From: Haematobia irritans
Lineage: Eukaryota > Arthropoda > Insecta > Diptera > Muscidae
DNA length: 64,000 nucleotides
Assembly: GCF_050003625.1 (NCBI RefSeq)
Contig: NC_134400.1
Location: 60,516,066-60,580,065, forward strand
Direction of reading: 5' to 3'
Shown: piece by piece, positions 32,801 to 44,211 of the stretch
How the letters are laid out: each line of letters starts with the position of its first letter
Numbering within the stretch: the stretch's first letter is position 1
Notes under the pieces: model-generated
The model's input: only the letters and a program-made list of their open reading frames with translations
Database searches by the model: none
What the model was told of the DNA's origin: nothing
Position numbers and translations under genes: made by a program

Positions 32801-33047
32801 ACGTATGGAATTCAGGTACTGTCATAGGTAGTTGAAGGTCCTGTACTACATCTAAATGTATACAGGAGTGTGTAGCTCCTGTATCAATAATAGCCGGAAA
32901 AGTATTGTTTTTAATCGTTAGCCTTGTTCGTAATCTATGGTCGTCATCATGGTATAAAATAATTGGGAAGGTTTTCTTTTTTAGAGATCCCCCCTCTCTT
33001 CCCTTACCGTAGGATCTCTTTGCAAGTTTCCCGTAGCGGTCTTGCAA
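29874..33047 (-). pseudogene. gypsy pol: protease, RT, RNase H, integrase (broken)
   Basis: Order on the minus strand: protease with active site IIDTGATHS and flap-side IIIGMNFI (about 32900-32640); RT starting QIDELLEEGRIEPS, with VDFRQIN, TIDLRNGYWQ and the catalytic FAYLDDIVVL (about 31950); RNase H with LQTDASDVGLG and TDHQSLKWL; integrase zinc finger HDDITSGHLG..CEICQRF; core ADFVGP, TDNGAQF and SPHENPTERTNRTIK (D, D, E); then a GPY/F-type end (KFEGPYTV). This order (integrase after RNase H) is Ty3/gypsy. Breaks: a frameshift at a nine-base T run (32274-32282) early in RT; TAA at 31463-31465; TAA at 31385-31387 (both where Glu is expected); and a frameshift near 30380 after the integrase Glu. 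It is not able to make a full Pol. Confidence 0.93.
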
Positions 33048-33985
33048 CAGTCTACTGTTTTCACACCAGTGTTACCACAAACCCAACAGAAAATCTTTTG
33101 TGGATTCTTACACTTGGAACGGTAATGACCCTTTTCGCCGCATCGGAAACAAATATAATCCTCTCGTGTAGGTGCTGCCATTATCTGGATATAATGCATA
33201 GTATTAGTAAAAGATTTTTCCTCCGTATTCTTGGGCCAACATAATTAGCTCTCGTAGTTTTGTGAATGAACGCCTCCTAATGTACAGTTTATATTCTGGT
33301 CGACAATTACGAAATATTCTTTCCAGTTGATCTTCAGTAGAGATGTCTGCCAAGCGCATTAGAAATTGTAATGATGTTACATAATCGACAAAACACTCTG
33401 ATGCACGTTGTGTGCGGTTCCTTATTTGATCGTCGAGGGTTTCCTTACCTTACTGGTAAATAGATAATACCTTACTGGTAAATAGAACAACTTGAAATCC
33501 TCTACGAAATCCTTGTAACAAACCCAATTTTGTCTATTATTCCTGTACCACAGCAAAGCATCGCCCTTTAAAAGCTCAGGCATATAACTCAATAATCTAT
33601 TTCGTGAAATAGAGTAACAATCGGCCAATTCTTGAATACGTTCTAAGAAGCCCAAAGGATCTTTTCCTCCGTCATATTTTGCGCCCCATTTCCTAACTTT
33701 ATCGCACGTATCGGCATTACCCATGTTTATGTCGGGGTCCAGAATAGGCGATGAAGCACGAGATGCACGTGGTGTCGGAACTTTCAACTCTTTACTTCCG
33801 TTGTCGTATTTTGTTCTCAAGCAATCGATAAAAAGCACATGATCCGGAGGTAAATCATCTCTGTCCAAATATTTCCTTAGACGAGTTCTCAATTCATCAA
33901 CTGTACCATCAACTTCCAGTTTCAACTCCTTTAAGGCTTCGCATAAATCCTCTTTTTTAATGTGATTTGTAAACGAGCGACTCAT
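33000..33985 (-). pseudogene. gypsy gag with SAP-like N-terminus and zinc knuckle (broken)
   Basis: The likely start is Met at 33985 (MSRSFTNHIKKEDL); an upstream Met at 34129 lies in the leader. Residues about 10-40 (LCEALKELKLEVDGTVDELR) look like a SAP-type helix-extended-helix. Capsid follows with WGAKYDGGKDPLGFLERIQE and GDALLWYRNN. A 22-bp tandem duplication (33448-33469 repeated from 33470) and a frameshift interrupt the capsid; the distal capsid (SECFVDYVTSLQFLMRLAD) reads on in another frame. A CCHC knuckle, CFRCGEKGHYRSKC, comes next, then a second with Val for His (CWVCGNTGVKTVDC), then the protease in a separate overlapping frame. Gag packages the RNA in particles. Confidence 0.88.
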
Positions 33986-34064
33986 TTTATTAAAATTTTT
34001 AAAATCAGCAGGTAGAATTGATAACAAAAAATATTTTTTTCTTTCGTGTTTATTCGTCCTCTTT

Positions 34065-34082
34065 AAATCTGCTCGGGCGCCA
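34065..34082 (-). other. Primer binding site
   Basis: Minus strand TGGCGCCCGAGCAGATTT starts about two bases inside the 5' LTR. A TGGCGCC start is typical of Ty3/gypsy primer sites complementary to a tRNA 3' end. Confidence 0.75.
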
Positions 34083-34669
34083 TTTATAATTACTTCGCCA
34101 GGATAAAACTCAGCCGTTCCAGGATTCAAAAGACAAGCAGAAATTTCTTAGTGAATTCAAATAAATTTATATTTTATTCAATAATTTGTTTACAATAAAA
34201 GAAATTTCAATAACTCAGCAAATCGTAGGAAACAGAACACAACGACCGTGAGACAACCAGAAAACTTGAAAACCAGAATCGAATTGATCTGTCAAGGGAT
34301 AAAAATATTTTTATGTGGATAGAATTTTAATAGTTAGTGTATTAGTTCATCAAATGTCTGGGATCTATGGCTGTATAATACCAGTAGTTTCCCCGTACAA
34401 TACAACTATGGTGCCTGGGATCTATGGCCGTTGGAACCAGTAGCATCCCTATGCCAACCAGTGTCTGGGTACTATGGCTGTAAAATACCAGTAGTTTTCC
34501 CCGTACACTACAACTATGGTGCCTGGGATCTATGGCCGTTGGAACCAGTAGCATCCCTATGCCAAGCAGTGTCTGGGTACTATGGCTGTAAAAACCAGTA
34601 GCGCCCTGTACACCACTACTTGAGTCGTGCTAGGCTATGCTAGTGTGGCTGTAGAGGTGTGCGCGTGAG

Positions 34670-35214
34670 GGATTTTTCACGCACACTCACGCACGCTCAC
34701 AAATTCAAAATGTCATTCACGCACGATCACGCACGCCTGTTTTAGAATTGCTCACACTCACGCACGCTCACGAATGAATTCGTAACATTCACGCACGATC
34801 ACGCACGCCCGTTTTTGAATTGCTCACACTCACGAATGAATTCGTAACATTCACGCACGATCACGCACGCCCGTTTTTGGATTGCTCACACTCACGCACG
34901 CTCACGAATGAATTCGTAACATTCACGCACGAAGGTTTTTATTGATTCACGCTCACTCACGTTCACGAACCAAAATCCTGCAAAGATAAACACTCACGAT
35001 TGCAGAATAGTGACTACCGCACGCTCACGACGGGATATATCAATTCACGCACGTTCACGAACAACAAACTTATTCACGCACACTCACGATTCGAAAAAAA
35101 AAAAACTACTCACGCACGTTCACGAACAATGAAACGTACATCCACACACTCACGATTCATAAAAAAACTATTCACGCACGCTCACGATGTAAAATGCAAC
35201 TCACGAAGGTTCAC
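34670..35214 (+). repeat. Left subterminal array (TCACGCACGNTCACG)
   Basis: Dozens of TCACG words, mostly as TCACGCACGMTCACGAA spaced by short AT-rich linkers. It includes two or three larger repeats of about 85 bp (34690-34930). Confidence 0.9.
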
Positions 35215-36088
35215 GATTTAGCGATGTCCTGTCTGTCTGTCTGTCCGTCCGTCTGTCTGTTCATGTATTTATGTGCGCAAAGTACAGGTCGCAGTTTAAG
35301 TCCGATCGTCCTCAAATTTGGCATAGGGTCGTTTTTTGGGACAAAGACAATCGCTATTGATTTTGGAAAAAATCGGTTCAGATTTAGATATAGCTGCCAT
35401 ATATATTTTTCCCCGATCTGGTCATAATTGGCGTATTTATCAACCGATGTTCTTCAAATTCAGTACATCCGAATATTTTATGAGTCTCGAAAAACTTGCA
35501 AAATATCAGCTAAATCGGTTCAGATTTAGATATAGCTCCCATATATATCTTTCGTCCGATTTAGACTCATATGAACAAAGAGGCCAAAGGTTACTACCGA
35601 TTTTCGTGAAATTTTGCATAAAGAGTAGAATTGACATTCTACCAATGCTTGGTAAATTTGATTGAAATCGGTTCAGATTTTGATATAGCTCCCATATATA
35701 TCTTTCGTCCGATTTGCACTTATATGCCCTCAAAAGCCAGAGTTTTCCGTGATTTAGTTCAAATTTTGCACAGGGAGTACGTTTAATAGTATCGATAAGT
35801 GTACCAAATTTGGTTGAAATCGGTTCAAATTTAGATATAGCTCCCATATATATCTTTCGCCCGATTTATACTCAAATGACTACGGGGGCCAAAGTTAAAC
35901 ACCCATTTACGTGAAATTTTGCAGAGATAACAGAATTATTATTCTAACTATGCATGTCAAATTTAGTCGAAATCGGTTCAGATTATATATAGCTCCCATT
36001 ATATGTACACCAGAGTTGGGGAAATATGGTAGACTGTTTCATATTTTAGACCTATTTTCAATGAGATTTTCCTCTAATTGACTGGATA

Positions 36089-38982
36089 CACTGAAAAAAC
36101 AGTGAACCCTTTTCCATTGCAAAATGAACTAAACTGTAGTAATATTGACCATGATTTAGCCCTTAAGATTTTTTTCAACTTGTCTAGTTTATATTTCTCT
36201 TAAATTTTAGTTCATCTATGTCATTGTATTTTAGTTCAATTTTACAACACCATAAGATTTATATACCCCTACCAAGTTAAAAAGTCAGTATTATTTTGGT
36301 TTACTTGCTTATTTTGTGGGAAACCCGATAATAAAAATTGGTTAACAGTCTCTTTAAAATGTCGACGACTAAACTATTTTTAAATCAATCATTCCACAGT
36401 ACAGAGAAATTAAATAATTAAAGGAACAAAAAACCGTTTTAAAATTATGAAAATTTTCATACATTAAAATTAAACTTTCTTTAAGCAAAAGTACTTTATT
36501 ATAAAAATTTATGATGAAAGTTCTTAATACAATGTTTTTTGTGAATAAAAATTATGACCACGTAGAACAGAGAGTAGTTAATTTGAACCCGCTGTTTGGA
36601 CATTTTGACTTATCCTTTTTTTATTCATCGTAGGTAATTTTTTCACATATCTTGCTGGAAAAAAATGGAAACAATAATGAAAATTGTTAAAAATGAACAC
36701 CATGTAATGAAATATAATTTTTAATTCTTCATTTTAGCTTGTAACTTACCATATTTGGGGGCATTTTATCAAATGGTGTAAGGAATTCAACTTTTCTTTG
36801 GAAAACGTATCTCATAAAATTTGTACCTGAAACAATTAGAGAAATAATGGAATATTCTATATAAACTCATAAAACTGTGTTGTTATCGATTTGAAGGATA
36901 TAATAAAATATATATTCTAGTTGAAAAAAAACCAAAGTTTTAATATAAAACTTACCAATTCTCTATTAAATTATACGCTGAGCGGAAATATAAAAAGTTG
37001 TTCAAATTTATTTGGGTTACTCTGAAATTAAATATTTATTTTTTACATTAAATAAAATTATTAAATAGGTTTTCAAAAAATCTAATGAAAAAAAAAAAAA
37101 TAATAATATGCATAAAAAACCAAATATTCTTGATAACCCTAGACAGTCATCATTCGTCAAAATGACGACACGTAATTTCATTTTCGATTTAAAATGTATT
37201 TTAGTCTATTGGGAAATGGTAAATTTAAGTTATACTAATTCGACCGTTTTATGAATTTTTGTTTTATACTAATTAAAACCAAATTGAATAAGAAAATAAA
37301 CTCAAGTTTGGTTCACTTTTTCGCTCACGATGAAAATTATAGCGTCTTGAAATGAGCCGTAGTAAAAATGACGAAGGATGGCGTTAATGTATAAAAAATA
37401 AGGATGACTGTCCAGGGCTAAAAGGAAGTTAAAGAATCCTTACCAATTCACTATTAAATTACAGGCAAAGGAGTACTAAAAATTTGTCCAAATTTTTAAA
37501 GGATTATTCTGAAATTAAATATTTGTTTTTACATTAAAAATATTACATTGGTTTCCAAAAAATTTGATTAAAGAAATACTAAAATAAGGCATTAAAAAAC
37601 TGTAATTTTGATGATAAAAAGGTCACAAAAACGTAAATATTCTAGTTGAAATAAAGCCAATTTTAAAAGAAAACTTACCAATTCTCTATTTTGTAAATTT
37701 GTTCGACTCCATCTGGAGTTGCTCTGAAATTAAATATTGTTTTTACAACAAAGAAGAACATTAAACTGGTTTCCAAAAAATTAATTAACAAATAATAATA
37801 TACATAAAAAATATTCTTTTTAAAAGAAAAGTCATATTAAAAAAATACTTACCAATTTATGAATAAACTATACGCAGAGATATAACAAAAATTTTCCAAA
37901 TTCATCTGGAATTGATATTAATTTTTTACATAGAATAATCAAAATTTCAATACACTTTCAATTTCAACATATCTTCCTAAATATTCGTAATAACTTTTAT
38001 CTAAACTACGGATAAAATATTAATAACTTTCATTTAAAAGGTTTAATAAACAAACACCAATATATGTCTCAAAAATCCAAAATATTCCATGCCTTTATAT
38101 TCCCTTGTTGCATACATACTTAAAAGATGCAACAGCCCACGCCAACGCCAACTATACAACTGACGCATGCCAAACAAAACCAAGCAACGCCAAAACATTC
38201 CTACAACAACAAAAACACATGTGCCTTTATTGAAAACAACACCTCATCCAGCCAAATAAACCATCCGCGAATAACAAACACACACACATACCACTAAATG
38301 AACAAAAATAAAAACAACCCCACGCTCATGTATACACAACAAAACTCAAGTAACATCATCTTTACATTAATCACATACCACTATGCCGATAAAGATCTCT
38401 GTACTATGCATTAGTTCATCGCATCTGCTGACAATTTACTCTAAGAATAATATTCATAAAGGCACACCAGTTTATGAACGATGAAACGTTTCACTTAAAA
38501 TTTGCAAAAAATTCATGAAATGTTATCAACCATTTTTGACGAAAATGTCTATAAATTTAATTACATGTGAACTAAAAATATTTCATTGGGTAATTTTTTA
38601 CCAATAATTATTAACTATAGGAATTGGCAGTAAGAAATTGCTATCCACTTTCAAGTTCATTTTTCGTAAAAAAATATTTTCTCATACAAAAAAATCTTAT
38701 AGTAAATGGCACTTATTATTTAGAAAATACTTTACATTTCACAAGTACTTTTATAGCATGACAAACGAATTTTTAACTACCAGTTAAGAAATTTTTTAAG
38801 GAAATTTCCATCGTATTTTGTAGGCCATGAACTAAACGATTGCTACTTAGAATTTGTAAAATTTCCTTTCGAGTAGTTAATTTTCGTTGAAGATACGAAA
38901 AATGAACTAAAATTCTGGAAAATTCTTGTAATAAATTATTGTAAAAATCTTCTTAAATTTACGAGACACTTTTTTTTCTGTG
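36089..38982 (+). mobile_element. TA-flanked TIR element with exon-like repeats
   Basis: 2894 bp. Ends CACTGAAAAAACAGTG and the inverse of CACAGAAAAAAAAGTG, with TA at 36087-36088 and 38983-38984. Both ends carry TTTTAGTTCAT words. No long open frame; it holds the exon-like repeats listed next. Confidence 0.75.
36754..37930 (-). repeat. Diverged tandem units shaped like small exons
   Basis: On the minus strand, three units at 36956-37021 (66 bp), about 37440-37506 (65 bp) and about 37676-37722 (45 bp) each lie between ATTTAATTTCAG and GAATTGGTAAG. A fourth, at about 37850-37920, keeps only the donor side, and a separate piece of 77 bp at about 36755-36832 lies between TAATTGTTTCAG and ATGGTAAGTT. 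Flanking introns are also alike. Frames are short (for example ATPDGVEQIYKIEN in the third unit, VTQINLNNFLYF in the first) and the second unit has stops, so any gene is decayed. Confidence 0.55.
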
Positions 38983-39689
38983 TAGTTTCCTCAGAGAATA
39001 TATTTAATATGATATTTAAGTGTGTCAAGTTTGATCTAATTTGGTTCAGATTTAGATAAAGCCTCCATATATTCGTTTTTCCGGTTTATACAAATATGGC
39101 AAAAATTCCCACACTTGACACAAAATTCTGTGATGATTTCCCCATATCTTAGTCATATCCTAAACACTGTAATGCCAGAATTTCCACAGAACGGTTGAGT
39201 TTTAAATAAGGCTCCAAGTCGCCCGACTTGACCAAATAATATATCATAACCCATACTTGACTATATATCTTGGCGGGATCTAACCAATATCCCTGTAAAG
39301 TCGCCACTGCTAAGTATCAAAAATTGTAAATATTACTAAAATTGCCCTATATCTCGAATACATATGTATCACCTGATCAATCATAAATGCTCTTTTGTAT
39401 AATTGCATTAAAATTTCTCTCGCTTCATATTTCTCATATTTTTTTACTATGTTAACATTGTGTTTCATCCCAGGGCGTTAGCCGATTTAAATTGTAATTC
39501 TAGAGTGTTTGTAAAAGTACAAAAAATTGTCTCCATTAAAAGTATTTGTATCTGGAAATGCAAACCTTTATATAGCTCCCAGCAAATTTGAAGTGGTTGA
39601 GAGTCTACATAGTGGTGAAGGGTATAATATAGTCGGCTCCGCCCGACTTTAGACTTTACTTACTTGTTCATACATAATTTTTATCGTGA

Positions 39690-40235
39690 GCAAGACGTTT
39701 TTGTAAATATAATATTTGTCGTGAGCGTAAATAGGCTCGTGAACGTGTCATTTCTCGTGAGGGTGAATTATTTCGTGAATGTGAATTTTTTCGTGAACGT
39801 GAATTTCATCGTGAGCGTGAATTTTTCGTGAATGTGAGTTTCTTCGTGAGCGTGAATTTTCTCGTGAGCGTGAATTTTTCGTGAACGTGAATTTTTTCGT
39901 GAACGTGAATGTCATCGTGAGTGTGAAGTTTTCGTGAATGTGAATTTCTTCGTGAACGTGAATTTCTTCGTGAGCGTGAATTTTGTCGTGAGCGTGAATT
40001 TTTCGTGAATGTGAATTTTTTCGTGAACGTGAATTTTGTCGTGAGCGTGATTTTGAAAAAAATTTACTCACGCACATTCACGAACAGAATTTGATGTTCA
40101 CGCACGATCACGCACGACACATTTTTGTTCAGTCCCATTCACGCACATTCACGTGATTTGGTCAAAATTTCATTCACGAATCACGTGACTCACGCGTGAA
40201 TCACGCGTGTCACGAAAATTTCGTGTCACGCGCAC
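39690..40235 (-). repeat. Right subterminal array (CGTGAACGTGAAT)
   Basis: Inverse of the left array. About 35-40 CGTGA words with GAATTTTTCGTGAACGTGA-like units. The antisense frame is open for 109 codons (39748-40077) as a simple-repeat artefact. Confidence 0.9.
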
Positions 40236-40739
40236 ACCTCTATGTGGCTGCCACCGAAGCTGTCGCATACTTGCAGTGACTGTCCACACACGATGACAGC
40301 CTAAGCCCAACTGAAGAGTAGGTGATCAACCGATGGGTAAATATGCTATCACTGGATCATGGGTATCTGTGATGTATGAGTATGACTATGAGTAGGTGTA
40401 TCTGTGACGAGAGAGTATGAAGAAAAGCACACTTGTAGTGATGAGGTAATTCAATATAAGAGCGTTTGCGTTGTATAAGAGAACTGAATAGAACTTTCTG
40501 GAGCAAGATTTGAGAGTGATGAGTGAAACAAATTGTAGGCTGCTGTGTTTTGTTGTAACAATAAAGAAAGAAATATGAAATGGAATAACATACTATTGAA
40601 TTCAAATAATTATAATTCATACAACTTCAATATATCTAAATAATACATAAATAAATACATGTAACGAAAGCTTCGTTACAATATCGCATGGTAATTGGTG
40701 TCTTACTCACTGCCACCGACATTTTGTGGGTAAGATTGC

Positions 40740-41138
40740 AATACGAGAAATAGCCACCGGTTGCAATTCTCTGGTGGAAAATGTGTTGGCTTACAAATTG
40801 CATGGTCCGCGGTTCGATTCTCCGTCCAGCCGAAAGGTAAAATTTATAAAATCGAATAATTTCTTCTTCATTGTTTGTATTACAGAAAAAGGAGCTAAGA
40901 ACTAAAAAACCTCGTGGAAGTGAGAAAGATGTGAGGGAAAATGCAATTAGTGAGAAATTTTTTTTTTTTGAGTTAGGCTTTATGAAATTGTTTTTACATC
41001 CTGGAAAAGAATAAACATTTATCACAAAAAGTATATACTTTTCTTCCAAATAAACTTCCTTAAAGTAAAAATCAAATGTGAAACGAACTTCGTTTGTCTA
41101 AAATTATGTTTGGGAGGAAAGAATTATTTTTTTGCGTG
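40740..41138 (-). mobile_element. Fragment of the tRNA-carrying TA family
   Basis: Contains the B box GCGGTTCGATTCTCCG and TTGGCTTACAAATTGCATGG of the Val-like module (40775-40836), then the conserved segment ending in an AAAAAGGAGCTAAGAACTAA-like stretch. It closes with TTTTTTTGCGTG before TA at 41139-41140. The rest of the element is missing. Confidence 0.65.
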
Positions 41139-41140
41139 TA

Positions 41141-41368
41141 CACTTTTACATTTTTATACTAAATCCCTATCTAAATTTGTACTTTAGAAAACTTTTTTTG
41201 ACGACAAAAGATCATCTGACAGCGATTGAAATGGGATGCATAGAAAACCGCGTTGGTTAGGTAAAGGTATAAAATCCATTGTGATACCACTCGTTGTTAA
41301 CTTCTCTCATATCAATAAGTGTTACCCGATTCTGTGCTCAATGAAAAGGTGAACTACTTTTTATAGCC
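41141..41368. other. Intron sequence, no feature recognised
   Basis: AT-rich, between two small mobile elements. Confidence 0.4.
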
Positions 41369-41376
41369 GGTGAAAC

Positions 41377-41700
41377 CAAAGACAATACACAAAGGAAGAT
41401 AGGAAATTGGCTACTGGGGAGATCAAACCATTTACGGTGTTAGTTTCATACTTTTCGTGTTAAATGCAAATAAAAAGAAATTAAATGCAGGAAATAAATT
41501 TCCATAAAGGGGAAATGTAATTTTTTTGTTTTTGCGCAAAATTTAACATTGTTTCATTAAGAAAATTAAGGTTTTCAATTTAAAAATAAAAACGACAAAC
41601 AAATAAAAAAATTACAAACATGTATGGAACTAACATGGTAAATGCAACATTTGCTATGACGCAAGCCAATTTCCTATCTTCCTAAAATTTATTGTCTTTG
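41377..41700 (+). mobile_element. hAT-type MITE, 324 bp
   Basis: Left CAAAGACAATACACAAAGG and AAGATAGGAAATTGGC are matched by inverse sequences at the right end. Exact 8-bp duplications GGTGAAAC at 41369-41376 and 41701-41708. Confidence 0.88.
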
Positions 41701-41825
41701 GGTGAAACCACTTAGAAACACTCAGAAATGTCGCCAGCAGCACTGAGAGGTGATAAACCACTGCTGAAAAACTTGTTGCTGTTTGTTGCTGACCAACATG
41801 GTGTAGAGTACATAATCCTTTGAAT

Positions 41826-42026
41826 TAGAGGTGTGCACGTACGTAATATTTTGTTCTCGCGCACACTCACGAAGATTATATTTTCGTGACTCACGCACGA
41901 CATTTTGGTTTGTTAATCACGCTCACGCACACTCACGCCGTTGCCATGAGCGTGACTCACGACTCACGCGTGAGTCACGAAAATTTTCGTGAGTCACGAC
42001 AACTTCGTGTCACGTGCACACCTCTA
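41826..42026 (+). mobile_element. 201-bp MITE related to the 34652 element
   Basis: Ends TAGAGGTGTGCACGT and inverse; perfect 8-bp duplications CTTTGAAT at 41818-41825 and 42027-42034. The interior is TCACGCACG-type motif, so it is a miniature made almost only of the arms. Confidence 0.93.
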
Positions 42027-42149
42027 CTTTGAATGCAAGGCGGGCCATTGCACCACGGTGGCTCCCAAGTAATGCGTACGATGTATTCCCATTTATAAAC
42101 ATCCTTCACATTTGAGCAACTCTATTTACGCACGACTTTAGTCGCATAC

Positions 42150-42356
42150 GTGTTTGCATCCAAGCATATTATATTTACAAACATTTTATGTCCCAAACAA
42201 AATTTGTTTTAACATATTAACATATATGTCCCAAACATGTTATGATGGTTTATGAGCATTATATGCTTGCACTTAAAAATATTGTGTTAAAAAATTTGAG
42301 TTCCAAACATATAATTTTTAAACCCAACATGTGAAAATGAGTATTTTTCGTCCGTG
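42150..42356 (+). mobile_element. Right arm of the tRNA-carrying TA family
   Basis: ATATGTT/AACATAT-rich, ending TATTTTTCGTCCGTG, parallel to 61740-62017. No left arm. Confidence 0.7.
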
Positions 42357-42807
42357 CAGTTCCTGTATACCGAACGAAAACCCATTCGAAGGTAAGGCTG
42401 TCACTCGAATTCGAATGAATAGGAGCAAGGCACAAATTTCTTTTGTTTAGTGTTAGTTTTTTTTATAAAAACTAACGTCCAAGACACAACTTCTAAAGCA
42501 ATGCAAAGAATCGAAAACAGGATACTTCGGTCTTATGACAAACCTATGTAAAATTCATTGGCCGATCCAAGTTTGCACTACTTCTGCATCAAAAATTGGG
42601 GATCCAAACTACTTATTTTAAAGTTCTTTGTTTCTGGGTTGTTTGATCTAGATATTTTTGTTCTCATTATTTGGCAGCACTGATGCTTCCTTTTAAACAG
42701 AAATACCAGAAAATGACAACACTGGTATTTCCTTTAGGTGTATTTGTTTATTTTGTCTCGGTATCTTACTGTCGTAATTTGAATTGACTTCTTGAACAAC
42801 AACACCA
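42357..42807. other. Intron sequence, no feature recognised
   Basis: Upstream of the hAT element. 42570-42615 (GGGGATCCAAACTA) is shared with about 55390-55430, so it contains some repeat. Confidence 0.45.
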
Positions 42808-42815
42808 CTGACAAT

Positions 42816-44203
42816 CAGGGCTGTGGAGTCGAGTCAATTTTGCTCGACTCCGGATCCGACTCCGACTTAAGCATTTCTTATTAGCCTCGACTCCGGAGTC
42901 GACTCCAGATGGTGTACCTAAATTTCATTTTAATAATATTCCAATTGTATTTTTAAGGTTCCAAAAATAGACCGATATAAGTATTCTATTTTGCCATATG
43001 TGTTTATATGTCCAAAAGAACTCTAATTTTGAATGTTGATATGACTCGACGATAAACCTCAGCATTTTTGGGATGTAAAGAGCTCTACATTTTAATTTCA
43101 GGCCTATAAATTAAAATACGACACAAGACTATATGAAGACCACATAAAAATATGGGTAGATAACAACAATCTCCAGAATATGTATTTATAAAAACACAAA
43201 ATTTCAAAAAATAATTAGACTTCCAGAAGTTTTAAAAGTAAAATCCTGGTATTGGCCTATATAGGCATTTTATAAAAAATAAATTTACATAAAAAAGAAA
43301 AATAATAATAAAATCAAAATGTCGCACTAATCAGATAGAATGTTTTGATGTTAAAAATTGTAATGTGTCGGATATATAAAACAAACATAAAGTGCCAAAA
43401 ATTAGGACTGACTGAATTTTAAATAACAACTACCAAACATCGATGTATAAATGGTCTATCAGTTATGGACATTACAGGCCATTAATTTAATGTACAGAAT
43501 TTCAAGTGGGTTTGATGAAACAAACTTTCTCCCAAAAGACCGGCAGTGGTTTAATTTAAAATTACAGCTTCCAAAGACATCGGGTGTATATTTCTCAAGT
43601 AATTATGTAGGGCTATCTCAAAATCTGGGCCGACGGGAAAACTCCGATTTTGTTTATGAATCTCAAATAACTCTAAATTCAAAATTTCTGATAAATCTTA
43701 TGAAAATTTTAGACGGGGAAAAATTTCTTAAATCGAAAGTTGGGCTTAAATGTGTTGCAATATCACAAAATTGTCCGGTATGAGCTATCTTCGAACTGGA
43801 CATGCCTGCCAAAAATTCAGAACGTTAGGTTCTATTGTTATATTGCCTTAAAATTGTACCTTTATCAAGAGTATATATAGGGTCAAAAATCGACATTTTA
43901 ATATGTTAAAAATGGACAATGCAATTGAACAATTCAGCCCATATTCTAGACAAACCTAATTTTTACATCACCGTGAAATTTCACCCGTATAAATACACTT
44001 TAAATGGTCTGAAATCCAGTACTTCGTTTTTCGTTGTTCGATTGAAAACCCTAATGGAATCTAATTTGTCGAAATATTTCTTTAGTTAGAAAGATATGAA
44101 GTGGTTTTGAAATTTTGTTTCGTCGGAGTCGAGCAAAATTTCTACAACTCCGGCTCCGACTCCAGCAAAATCTTACGACTCCGGCTCCGACTCCACAGCC
44201 CTG
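42816..44203 (+). mobile_element. Non-autonomous hAT element, 1388 bp
   Basis: Ends CAGGGCTGTGGAGTCG and inverse, with extended CTCCGACTCC repeats in both subterminal regions. Flanks CTGACAAT (42808-42815) and CTAACAAT (44204-44211) match at seven of eight bases, the hAT duplication size. A 110-codon frame at 43451-43783 resembles nothing I know and overlaps mini-me-like sequence, so I do not call it a gene. It ends about 460 bp from the 44662-44817 exon. Confidence 0.9.
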
Positions 44204-44211
44204 CTAACAAT

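Larger units (their letters stand above)
35215..39669 (+). mobile_element. Class II mini-me, 5'-truncated, in the hAT-like element
   Basis: Starts mid-element at GATTTAGCGATGTCC, then (TCTG)n and 153-bp-period units marked by ATATAGCTCCCATATATATC. It is interrupted by a TA-flanked element at 36089-38982, resumes at 38985 and ends GTCGGCTCCGCCCGAC then CTTTACTTACTTGTT. Confidence 0.85.
34652..40242 (+). mobile_element. hAT-like element of 5.6 kb with long TCACG arms
   Basis: Ends TAGAGGTGTGCGCGTGA and its exact inverse; perfect 8-bp duplications TGTGGCTG at 34644-34651 and 40243-40250. The duplication size and TAGAG end suit the hAT superfamily. Each arm is about 550 bp of degenerate TCACG repeats in inverted orientation. 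No transposase is visible; the interior is occupied by a mini-me and a TA-flanked element. A 201-bp element with the same end is at 41826. Confidence 0.93.
28376..40680 (-). mobile_element. Ty3/gypsy LTR retrotransposon, complete span with insertions
   Basis: Runs on the minus strand: 5' LTR (34085-40680, interrupted), primer site, gag, pol, a small third ORF, polypurine tract, 3' LTR (28376-29372). ATAT flanks both ends (28372-28375, 40681-40684), a probable 4-bp target duplication. Without the 5.6-kb insertion it is about 6.7 kb. Hand comparison of the two LTRs shows about ten substitutions in about 1 kb, so insertion is fairly recent. The coding region nevertheless has several breaks. Confidence 0.92.
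34085..40680 (-). mobile_element. 5' LTR of the gypsy element, split by a hAT-like insertion
   Basis: 34085-34651 and 40243-40680 are colinear with the 3' LTR. The TGTGGCTG target is duplicated around the inserted element. It has the same tandem 122-bp units as the 3' LTR. Confidence 0.93.

Noticed and set aside
39748..40077. 109-residue His/Lys-rich open frame
   Set aside because: It is the translation of the CGTGA subterminal array of the hAT-like element.
43451..43783. 110-residue frame in the hAT element as a transposase
   Set aside because: Too short, no hAT dimerisation or catalytic motif, and its 3' part overlaps mini-me-like sequence.
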